From Novosphingobium sp. IK01 (GTDB lineage: Bacteria > Pseudomonadota > Alphaproteobacteria > Sphingomonadales > Sphingomonadaceae), in NCBI RefSeq assembly GCF_033242265.1, contig NZ_BTFW01000001.1:1488001-1552000 (forward strand): DNA of 64,000 bases, given 5' to 3'. The position numbers were made by a program, and so were the translations under genes. The notes below the pieces were generated by a model. The model saw only the letters and a list, made by a program, of their open reading frames with translations, was not told where the DNA came from and ran no database searches. How positions within the stretch are numbered: position 1 is the first letter of the stretch; every line of letters starts with the position of its first letter. Shown piece after piece: positions 34,710 through 41,874 of this stretch.

Positions 34710-35165
34710 ATGGCTTGGAGAAAGTCCACCAAGGCCAAGGATACCGCAGCCCAAAAGGCCCAGGAAGCCCAGAAGGCAAACACGGTATCCGACGAGAAGG
34801 CCGGTGAAGGAAAGCCGGGCGCAGAAAAGCCTGACGCAGAAAAGCCGAGCTCAGAAAAACAGGGGCCCAGCCCGCTCACCACGCTGATTCTGGCCGACAT
34901 CGCGCTGAGCGCGGGCAGCGCGCTGCTCCAGCGTGGCTCGATCGGCCGGGCGCTGGCCAAGAGCCTGCCCGCCAGCCTCGGCGCCAAAGCCGCCGATGGC
35001 TCGCTCAAGACGCCCTCGCTCGCCGGAAGCCTGGTGGGCACGGCCCTTGCCCGCGTGGCCACCCGCTCGGTGCCCGGCGCCATCCTCGTGGGCGGCGGCC
35101 TTGTTGCCAAGGCCCTCTACAACAAGCGCAAGGCCCAGAAGGCCAAAGGCAGGAAAGACGCCTGA
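34710..35165 (+). CDS. Hypothetical protein with KPxxE repeats and hydrophobic core
   Basis: A 151-residue protein I cannot assign to a named family. The N-terminus (1-50) is charged, Lys/Ala/Gln/Glu-rich, and contains three tandem pentapeptides KPGAE-KPDAE-KPSSE encoded by 15-bp repeats at 34812-34856. The remainder (about 53-138) is moderately hydrophobic and Gly/Ala-rich, with PLTTLILADIALSAGSALL and SVPGAILVGGGLVAKALY likely to associate with membrane. The C-terminus is basic (YNKRKAQKAKGRKDA). It sits between sspB and gmk on the same strand. No catalytic motif is seen. Confidence 0.65.
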   Translation: MAWRKSTKAKDTAAQKAQEAQKANTVSDEKAGEGKPGAEKPDAEKPSSEKQGPSPLTTLILADIALSAGSALLQRGSIGRALAKSLPASLGAKAADGSLKTPSLAGSLVGTALARVATRSVPGAILVGGGLVAKALYNKRKAQKAKGRKDA

Positions 35166-35258
35166 ACGGGCCCTTTTCGCGCCGGTTGCATTCGCAATTG
35201 CGAAAAAACGGAACCGCCCCGGCTTGACCCGCACCGGGGCCATGGTCCACTTGCGCCC

Positions 35259-35951
35259 ATGGCCCCGAGCGTTCCTCCCCATTCCGACCATTCCGCCCCA
35301 GATCAGGCACACGATCATGGGGCCGATGCCCTGCACCGGCGCGGGCTGATGCTGATCCTCTCCTCGCCCTCGGGCGCAGGCAAGACGACGATTGCCCGTC
35401 GCCTGCTCGAACTCGATCCCGACATTGCGATGTCGGTCTCGGCCACCACGCGCCCGATGCGTCCGGGCGAAGTCGACGGCAAGGACTACCACTTCGTCGA
35501 CCGCCCGACCTTCGACGCCATGGTCGAAGCCAACGAGTTCTACGAATGGGCCGAAGTCTTCGGCAATTGCTACGGCACGCCCAAGGCCCATATCCGCGCC
35601 AAGCTCAAGCAGGGGCAGGACACCCTGTTCGACATCGACTGGCAGGGCACCCAGCAGCTCTACCAGAAGGCCGAGGCCGATGTCGTGCGCGTGTTCATCC
35701 TGCCCCCCAGCATCGAGGAACTGCGCCGCCGCCTGACCGGGCGCGGCACCGACAGCGAGGATGTGATTTCCGCGCGCATGGCCCGTGCCCAGGCCGAAAT
35801 CAGCCACTGGGACGGCTATGACTATGTGGTCGTCAACCACGATGTCGACGATTGCTACACCCAGATCGCCCAGATCCTGGCCGCCGAGCGCCTCAAGCGC
35901 GCGCGCCAGACCGGGCTGATCGGCTTCGTGCGCGAGTTGACGCGGGCTTGA
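35259..35951 (+). CDS. gmk: Guanylate kinase
   Basis: Phosphorylates GMP to GDP in the cytoplasm. It has 230 residues: a poorly conserved His/Asp-rich leader (1-28), the P-loop SSPSGAGKTT (about 35-44), the GMP-binding SATTRPMRPGEVDGKDYHF region, NEFYEWAEVFGNCYGTP, and the lid RGTDSEDVISARMARA. The true start could be an internal GTG or ATG, since the first 28 residues are longer than usual. Its TGA overlaps the TTG of the phosphoesterase gene. Confidence 0.95.
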   Translation: MAPSVPPHSDHSAPDQAHDHGADALHRRGLMLILSSPSGAGKTTIARRLLELDPDIAMSVSATTRPMRPGEVDGKDYHFVDRPTFDAMVEANEFYEWAEVFGNCYGTPKAHIRAKLKQGQDTLFDIDWQGTQQLYQKAEADVVRVFILPPSIEELRRRLTGRGTDSEDVISARMARAQAEISHWDGYDYVVVNHDVDDCYTQIAQILAAERLKRARQTGLIGFVRELTRA

Positions 35952-36928
35952 CCACGCTGGCCGCCCCCCCGGCCCGCCAGAGCCCCCCGGACCATGCCCC
36001 CCGGCAGGAGGATCGGCCCGATCCTCCCGTCCGGCACCGCTGGCGGCAGGCTGCCCTCGCGGTGGTCCTGTTCGGGCTGGTCCTCGCCATGGCGGGGGCA
36101 GCCTGGGGCTGGTGGGTCGAAACATGGCCCCCCATCGTCCGCCGCGCCACGATCACCCTCGACAGCCCGGCCATGGCTGGCAAGAGCCTGCGCGTAGCGC
36201 TCGTCTCGGACATCCATGTCGGCAGCCACGGCATGAGCGCGGCCCGGCTCGACCGGGTGATCAGCCAGATCATGGCCGAAAAACCCGATGCGATCGTGCT
36301 GGCCGGTGATTTCGTCAATGGCCGCCACCCCGGCGACCGCGCCATCCGCCTCGACCTGCTCGAACGCCCCCTCGCCCGCCTTCGGGCCCCGCTGGGCGTG
36401 ATCGGCGTGCTGGGCAACCACGACGCCGAAACCGAACCGGCCCTGATCGGTGAAACCCTTGCCCGCGCGGGCGTGACCGTGCTGGAAAACGACGCCGTGC
36501 GCGTGGGGCCGCTGGTGATGGCGGGCGGCGACGAATACGGCGAAGCCCGCCGCCACTTCAAGGTCACCATGGCCAAGGCCCATGCTCTGGCCGAAAACAA
36601 CGCTCTGTCTGAAAACAAGGCACTGGCCGGAACCGGGGCCCCGATCGTGCTGGTCGAACACACCCCCAGCATGGGCCGCCACCTCCCGCCCGATGTGCCC
36701 GTGCTGCTGGCCGGGCATACCCATTGCGGGCAGGTCAACCTGCCGTTCCTGTCCTCGGCCAAGAGCCTTGTCGACGGGCGCGTGCTCTATGACCCGGCCT
36801 TCCGCTGCGGACTGGTCCCGTGGGACGGCCACACCGTGATCGTCACCGGCGGGGTCGGCTCGGGCTCGTTCCCCTTGCGCATCGGCACCCGCCCCGATTT
36901 CTGGATGGTCACGTTCAGGGGCGCCTGA
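35948..36928 (+). CDS. Membrane-anchored metallophosphoesterase
   Basis: Calcineurin-like phosphoesterase of about 326 residues. The start is uncertain: TTG at 35948 overlaps the gmk stop and gives a Pro/Arg-rich cytoplasmic leader before a single membrane segment (about 38-60). The periplasmic or external domain carries the full metal site: LVSDIHVGSHG, LAGDFVNG, LGNHDAE, LVEHTPS and LLAGHTHCGQVN. This pattern fits YkuE/YaeI-type enzymes, some of which act on UDP-sugars or lipids. The substrate here is unknown. Confidence 0.88.
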   Translation: MTTLAAPPARQSPPDHAPRQEDRPDPPVRHRWRQAALAVVLFGLVLAMAGAAWGWWVETWPPIVRRATITLDSPAMAGKSLRVALVSDIHVGSHGMSAARLDRVISQIMAEKPDAIVLAGDFVNGRHPGDRAIRLDLLERPLARLRAPLGVIGVLGNHDAETEPALIGETLARAGVTVLENDAVRVGPLVMAGGDEYGEARRHFKVTMAKAHALAENNALSENKALAGTGAPIVLVEHTPSMGRHLPPDVPVLLAGHTHCGQVNLPFLSSAKSLVDGRVLYDPAFRCGLVPWDGHTVIVTGGVGSGSFPLRIGTRPDFWMVTFRGA

Positions 36929-36983
36929 TTCTTCCTCCGGACGCCGCATTCTGGCGCCCCCATCTTCTTGCGGAGAGCATATC

Positions 36984-38066
36984 ATGAAGGCCGCCCTTCT
37001 CGAACAGCCCGGCCAGCCGCTGACGGTAACCGACATCACGGTGGCCGATCCTGCGCCCAACGAAGTCCTGATCCGCACGGTCGCCTGCGGGCTGTGCCAC
37101 TCCGACCTCCATTTCATCGATGGTGCCTATCCGCACCGCCTGCCCGCCATCCCCGGCCACGAGGCGGCGGGGATCGTCGAGGCGGTGGGCAGCCAGGTCC
37201 AGCGCCTGAAGAAGGGCGATGCGGTCGTCACCTGCCTCTCGGTCTTCTGCGGCACCTGCGAATTCTGCGTCACCGGACGCATGGCGCTGTGCGAAGGGGC
37301 CGGAACGCGCCGCCCCAAGGGCGCGCCCTCGCGCCTGTCGCGCCCTGATGGCACCCCGGTCCACCAGATGCTCAATCTCTCGGCGCTGGCCGAAATGATG
37401 CTGGTTCACGAAAACGCCTGTGTCGCCATCCGCCCGGACATGCCGCTCGACCGCGCCGCGCTGCTGGGCTGTGCGGTGACGACCGGGGCGGGCACGGTGT
37501 TCAATGCCTGCAAGCTGACGCCAGGCGAAAGCGTGGCGGTGATCGGTTGTGGCGGCGTGGGTCTGGCGGCGGTCAATGCCGCGAAGATCGCGGGCGCCGG
37601 GCGCATCGTGGCCGCCGACCCCTCGCCCGAAAAGCGCGATCTGGCCCGCGCGATGGGCGCGACCGACGTGATCGACCCGGCCGACGAAGACGCCGCCGGC
37701 ACGATCATCGAGGCCACGCGCGGCGGGGTCGACCATGCCATCGAGGCCGTGGGACGCCCGGCCTCGGCCAAGATGGCGGTCAAGGTCCTGCGCCGGGGCG
37801 GCACTGCGACCATTCTGGGCATGATGCCGCTCGACCAGAAAGTCGGCCTTTCGGCGATGGATCTGCTCTCGGGCAAGAAGCTGCAAGGGGCGCTGATGGG
37901 GATGAACCGCTTTCCGGTCGATCTGCCCCGTCTGGTCGATTTCTACCTCGCCGGGCAGCTCGACCTCGATACCATGGTGACCGAGCGCATCCCGCTCGAC
38001 AGGGTCAACGAAGGGTTTGCCCGCCTGCGCGAGGGCGATGGCGCGCGCACTGTCGTTATATTCTGA
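36984..38066 (+). CDS. Zinc-dependent alcohol dehydrogenase (MDR family)
   Basis: Cytoplasmic NAD(P)-dependent medium-chain dehydrogenase of 360 residues. Catalytic zinc ligands appear in VACGLCHSDLHF (Cys36) and GHEAAG (His/Glu near 60). Structural zinc uses the CGTCEFCVTGRMALC cluster (about 90-104). The Rossmann fold is marked by GCGGVGLAAV near 186 with Asp at the end of the second strand, pointing to NAD(H). The layout is close to class III and NDMA-dependent type enzymes. The physiological alcohol cannot be read from the sequence. Confidence 0.9.
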   Translation: MKAALLEQPGQPLTVTDITVADPAPNEVLIRTVACGLCHSDLHFIDGAYPHRLPAIPGHEAAGIVEAVGSQVQRLKKGDAVVTCLSVFCGTCEFCVTGRMALCEGAGTRRPKGAPSRLSRPDGTPVHQMLNLSALAEMMLVHENACVAIRPDMPLDRAALLGCAVTTGAGTVFNACKLTPGESVAVIGCGGVGLAAVNAAKIAGAGRIVAADPSPEKRDLARAMGATDVIDPADEDAAGTIIEATRGGVDHAIEAVGRPASAKMAVKVLRRGGTATILGMMPLDQKVGLSAMDLLSGKKLQGALMGMNRFPVDLPRLVDFYLAGQLDLDTMVTERIPLDRVNEGFARLREGDGARTVVIF

Positions 38067-38090
38067 ACTGGCGTTGTATTCTAAATAAAT

Positions 38091-38124
38091 GACCCCGCCA
38101 TGCGCCGGAAAAGGCGCATGGCGG
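38091..38124. terminator. Hairpin terminator between convergent genes
   Basis: A perfect 14-bp stem CCCCGCCATGCGCC (38091-38104) with its complement at 38111-38124 and a 6-nt loop. The flanks are AT-rich on the left, giving a weak T tract for the minus strand. It serves both the dehydrogenase and the convergent S10-like gene. Confidence 0.8.
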
Positions 38125-38141
38125 GGCCGATGATCAAATGA

Positions 38142-39812
38142 TCAATGCGCCTTGCTGTTGGCCGCGATGAAGGCGGCGGTGGCATCGTGGAAGCCCTTGA
38201 GCGAGGCCTCGTTGGCATAGACCATGTGGCCCGAGGGGAAATAGGCGTAGGAAATGTTGGCCTGCAACGAAGCCGGCACCGGCAGGTGGTTCATTTCATA
38301 GCGCCCTTCGAAATAGGGCGTCGCCAGATCGAAATACCCGCCCGCCAGCAGAATCTTGAGCTGGGTGTTCTGCTTCATCGCATTGGCAAGGTCGGGCATC
38401 ACGTTGAGCGGGCCGCTTTCCGTGCGGGTGCCATCGGGCAGGCGGTGTTCCATGTCCCACTCGGTGAGCCCGGCGAACGGCTTGTAGGTGGCCTGCGTCG
38501 TATAGTGCAGGCTGTCGCGCGCATAGGCGTTGAAGGCCGAGACATAGGCCGAGCTCATCGCCGCGCCCTGCGGGTCATACCCGGCTTCCTTGGCCGTGGG
38601 ATCGAGCGTAGGGCCCGAGAAACGGCTGTCGATGCGGCCCACGGTCAGCCCCTGGTCTTCCTGCAAGTGCTGCATCACCTGCCCCACGTTCAGGCGCAGG
38701 TTCGAGCGCAGCCAGTACGCGGCGGAAATGCCGGTATAGCCGGCCAGCCGGTTGGCCATCTCCTGCCGCTGGGCATCGGGCAGCGTGCTGCCCTGCATCA
38801 GGGCCATCGCATAGTCGGTGGTGGCAAAGTGCTCCACCTCGTGCAGGAACGGCTCAAGCTCGGCCGGGCGGGTGCCGGACAGGCGGTTGTGATACCATGC
38901 GGTCGCCGCCACGGTGGGCAGGCTCATCACATAGGCATTGTCCACCCCCGGATTGCGTTCGGGAGCATCGGCGGAAAGATCGAAGTTGAGGATCGCCGAG
39001 AGCAGCACCACGCCGTTGAAATCGACCGAATCGTCCGATTGCAGGGCATTGACCAGCGCCGAGGCGCGCGGCGTGCCATAGCTTTCGCCCAGCAGGAACT
39101 TGGGCGAATTCCACCGGCCATGGCCCGACAGGAACGCCTTGATGAATTCGCGGAACGCATGGACATCCTGATCCACGCCCCAGAACGCCTTGTCCTTGTC
39201 CTTGCCCGCAATGCGCGACCAGCCCGCGCCCGGCGCATCGATGAACACGAGGTCGGAGGCATCGAGCAGGCTATAGGCGTTATCGACAAGACGATAGGGC
39301 GCGGGCGGCGTGTGGGTGTCGTTGCTGGTGATCACGCGGCGCGGGCCAAAGGCGCCCATGTGCAGCCAGATCGTGGCCGAACCCGGACCGCCGTTGAACA
39401 GGAACGTGATCGGCCGGTCCGTCGCCGGCGCGCCCTTCTTGAAATAGGCGGTGTAGAACATCGATGCTTCGGCCGGTGCGTCCTTCACATCGTCCTTGGC
39501 CTTGCCCGTGGCGGCCTTTTCGCGCCATGCCGTGTCGTCCCAGTCGCTCTGGTGCACCACCAGCGCGCCCGCTTCGGCGGTATAGGCGATGGCATGGCCG
39601 CCCACCGTCACCGTGCCCGAGGTTTCCACCTTGCGCGGCTTGAAGAAGTGCGTGGTGGTGGCGCTGTCGGGATCGGGCACGCCATCGGGGTCGGCGTTGC
39701 GGATGGCTTCCGCCTTCGCATTTGCGTCGGTATCGTCGGATTTGGCCAGAGCCAGCGTGGGGGTCAGGGCAAGCAGGGAAACAGCAGCAGCAAGCGAAAG
39801 GGCGGAGCGCAA
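38142..39812 (-). CDS. S10-family serine carboxypeptidase-like protein, secreted
   Basis: A 556-residue exported peptidase. The signal peptide MRSALSLAAAVSLLALTPTLALA is clear. The S10 fold is marked by FLFNGGPGSATIWLHMGAFGP (oxyanion region, near 133-153), the nucleophile motif LGESYGTPRA (Ser near residue 243), a catalytic Asp in LAGGYFDLATPY and a His in YFPSGHMVY near the end. These bacterial relatives of carboxypeptidase Y usually act in the periplasm. It is followed by a hairpin terminator, and a small HTH-like gene lies upstream on the same strand. Confidence 0.9.
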   Translation of the reverse strand: MRSALSLAAAVSLLALTPTLALAKSDDTDANAKAEAIRNADPDGVPDPDSATTTHFFKPRKVETSGTVTVGGHAIAYTAEAGALVVHQSDWDDTAWREKAATGKAKDDVKDAPAEASMFYTAYFKKGAPATDRPITFLFNGGPGSATIWLHMGAFGPRRVITSNDTHTPPAPYRLVDNAYSLLDASDLVFIDAPGAGWSRIAGKDKDKAFWGVDQDVHAFREFIKAFLSGHGRWNSPKFLLGESYGTPRASALVNALQSDDSVDFNGVVLLSAILNFDLSADAPERNPGVDNAYVMSLPTVAATAWYHNRLSGTRPAELEPFLHEVEHFATTDYAMALMQGSTLPDAQRQEMANRLAGYTGISAAYWLRSNLRLNVGQVMQHLQEDQGLTVGRIDSRFSGPTLDPTAKEAGYDPQGAAMSSAYVSAFNAYARDSLHYTTQATYKPFAGLTEWDMEHRLPDGTRTESGPLNVMPDLANAMKQNTQLKILLAGGYFDLATPYFEGRYEMNHLPVPASLQANISYAYFPSGHMVYANEASLKGFHDATAAFIAANSKAH

Positions 39813-39944
39813 GGGGGAATTCCTTTTCAGGCGAAACCAGTGCGCATCGAACGCGCGCGCTGTTTCCTGTCAAGAAAGGGTTCCCGCGCATTCGACCAAC
39901 GGCAGACCCGCGCCGACGAATGCCAGCGCGGGATTCCCCCGCTG

Positions 39945-40232
39945 TCAGTTGCCGCCGATCTGCGCGTGCGTCAGGTTTGCCACGAAGGCCGGGGAAATCC
40001 GCCGCTCCATCGCGCGGCAAGCATCGGCATGGGCAATCAGGGCCTTGCTCGCGCGTTCGAGCACGCGCGGTTCGAGCGGCTCTGCGCCCGAAAGAAGCGC
40101 CACCATGCCCACTTCGCTCACCCCGATGACCTTGGCAGCGGCCTTGACCCCGCCCAGAAGATCCACCGCACGGGCAAAGTGCTTGCGTTGGACCAGCGGG
40201 TCCATGGCGGCGTTGGCATTGGGCTGGCTCAT
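39945..40232 (-). CDS. Small putative HTH DNA-binding protein
   Basis: A 95-residue protein. Residues 19-50 (HFARAVDLLGGVKAAAKVIG, then VSEVGMVALLSG) have the spacing of a helix-turn-helix of the Cro/YdaS kind, with the second helix beginning at the VSEVGM turn. The C-terminal half is helical and Ala-rich. No toxin partner is adjacent; the S10-like peptidase gene follows on the same strand after about 130 bp. The function is inferred only from the HTH-like pattern. Confidence 0.6.
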   Translation of the reverse strand: MSQPNANAAMDPLVQRKHFARAVDLLGGVKAAAKVIGVSEVGMVALLSGAEPLEPRVLERASKALIAHADACRAMERRISPAFVANLTHAQIGGN

Positions 40233-40303
40233 GGGCCGTCTTGTGCGCCAAGCCGGACACGGGGGGAAGCCATCATGGACAAGCTGTCCCCGGAAAAGTC
40301 AGA

Positions 40304-40413
40304 GCCCCTCCACCACCGACTGCGTCGGCGGTCCCCCTCCCCGCATCGCGGGGAGGATCACGGTCCTCCCCATGCAATGGGGAGGGGGACCAGCCGAAGG
40401 CTGGTGGAGGGGC
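40304..40413. repeat. REP-like structured element with nested inverted repeats
   Basis: Outer arms GCCCCTCCACCA (40304-40315) and TGGTGGAGGGGC (40402-40413) are perfect complements. Inside are further palindromes (CCCCGCATCGCGGGG near 40340 and CCCCATGCAATGGGG near 40370), so the 110 bp can fold into a branched hairpin. It begins 72 bp upstream of the small HTH-like gene and ends just past the aroG stop. Confidence 0.75.
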
Positions 40414-40420
40414 CCAAAAC

Positions 40421-41794
40421 TCAGGCCGCCTCGGCCTTCTTGTCGACATGTTCCATGTTGAGCATTTCGGCCAGCAGGAACGCCAGTTCGATCGACTGCG
40501 CCGCGTTGAGGCGCGGGTCGCAGTGGGTGTGGTAGCGGTCGGCGAGGCCCTCCTGGGTGATCGCCACCGCGCCGCCGGTGCATTCGGTCACATCGCGGCC
40601 GGTCATCTCGATGTGGATGCCGCCCGCATGGGTGCCCTCGGCACGGTGAACGGCAAAGAAGCCCTTCACTTCGGCCAGGATGCGCTCGAACGGACGGGTC
40701 TTGAAGCCGTTGTCGGCCTTGACCACGTTGCCGTGCATCGGGTCGCAGCTCCACACCACCGGATGCCCCTCGCGCTTGACCGCGCGGACCAGCGCGGGCA
40801 GCCCGGCCTCGACCTTGTCGTGGCCGAAACGGCTGATCAGCGTCATCCGGCCCGGCTCGCGCCCCGGATTGAGGGTGTCGAGCATGCGCAGCAGCGCGTC
40901 AGGCGTCAGGCTCGGCCCGCACTTCATGCCGATGGGGTTGCCCACCCCGCGCAGGAACTCGACATGCGACGAGCCCTCGAAGCGGGTACGGTCGCCGATC
41001 CACAGCATGTGGGCGCTCGTATCGTACCAGTCGCCGGTCAGCGAATCCTGCCGCGTCATCGCCTCTTCGTACTGCAACAGCAGCGCTTCGTGGCTGGTGT
41101 AGAAATTGGTGCCCTGAAGCTGGGGGACGTTCGAGGGATTGACCCCGCAGGCCTCCATGAAGTCGAGCGCCTCGCCGATCTTGTCGGCCATTTCGCCAAA
41201 CTTGGTCGCCCACGGGCTCTTGGCGATATGGTCGAGCGTCCAGCCGTGGACCTGCCGCAGATTGGCATAGCCCCCGCCCGCAAAGGCGCGCAGCAGGTTG
41301 AGCGTGGCCGCCGCCTGACTATAGGCGCGCAGCATCCGCAGCGGATCGGGAATCCGCTGTTCGGGCGTGAAATCGATGCCGTTGATGTTGTCGCCCAGAT
41401 AGCTGGGAAGCTCGACACCGCCCTGCACTTCGACCGGCGAGGAGCGCGGTTTGGCGAACTGGCCGGCCATGCGGCCCACCTTCACCACCGGCTGCTTGCT
41501 CGCGAACGTGAGCACGACCGCCATCTGCAACAGCACCCGGAACGTGTCGCGGATGTTGTTGGGATGAAACTCGGCAAAGCTCTCGGCACAGTCCCCGCCC
41601 TGGAGCAGGAAACCCTTGCCCTCGGCCACGCGGGCCAGATCGGCCTTGAGTGCGCGAGCTTCGCCCGCAAAGACCAGCGGCGGAAAGCTGGTAAGGGTGC
41701 TTTCCACCTCGTTCAGCTTGCCCGCGTCGGGATAGACCGGCAGATGCCGCGCCTCGAATTCCCGCCAGCTCTTCGCATTCCAGTTGTGCGCCAC
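40421..41794 (-). CDS. Class II 3-deoxy-7-phosphoheptulonate (DAHP) synthase
   Basis: First enzyme of the shikimate pathway, condensing PEP and erythrose 4-phosphate. The 457-residue length and motifs are those of the plant-like class II enzymes: [11 protein letters not shown] near 64-74, [50 protein letters not shown] (catalytic metal Cys and substrate Lys region), WSCDPMHGN and [15 protein letters not shown]. There is no fused chorismate mutase. The ATG at 41794 opens [13 protein letters not shown], the standard family start. Confidence 0.95.
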   Translation of the reverse strand: MAHNWNAKSWREFEARHLPVYPDAGKLNEVESTLTSFPPLVFAGEARALKADLARVAEGKGFLLQGGDCAESFAEFHPNNIRDTFRVLLQMAVVLTFASKQPVVKVGRMAGQFAKPRSSPVEVQGGVELPSYLGDNINGIDFTPEQRIPDPLRMLRAYSQAAATLNLLRAFAGGGYANLRQVHGWTLDHIAKSPWATKFGEMADKIGEALDFMEACGVNPSNVPQLQGTNFYTSHEALLLQYEEAMTRQDSLTGDWYDTSAHMLWIGDRTRFEGSSHVEFLRGVGNPIGMKCGPSLTPDALLRMLDTLNPGREPGRMTLISRFGHDKVEAGLPALVRAVKREGHPVVWSCDPMHGNVVKADNGFKTRPFERILAEVKGFFAVHRAEGTHAGGIHIEMTGRDVTECTGGAVAITQEGLADRYHTHCDPRLNAAQSIELAFLLAEMLNMEHVDKKAEAA

Positions 41795-41874
41795 AGTTCC
41801 TTCCTTTCAAGACGCGCGGACATACGCCCGCGCGCCGGGGAATGCAAAGGAAGCCTTGCGAACAGAGTGATCGA

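Noticed and set aside
34812..34856. 15-bp tandem repeats considered as a mini CRISPR or VNTR
   Set aside because: Units are contiguous, without spacers, and in frame within a coding gene, so they are coding repeats. No CRISPR array or cas gene occurs in the window.
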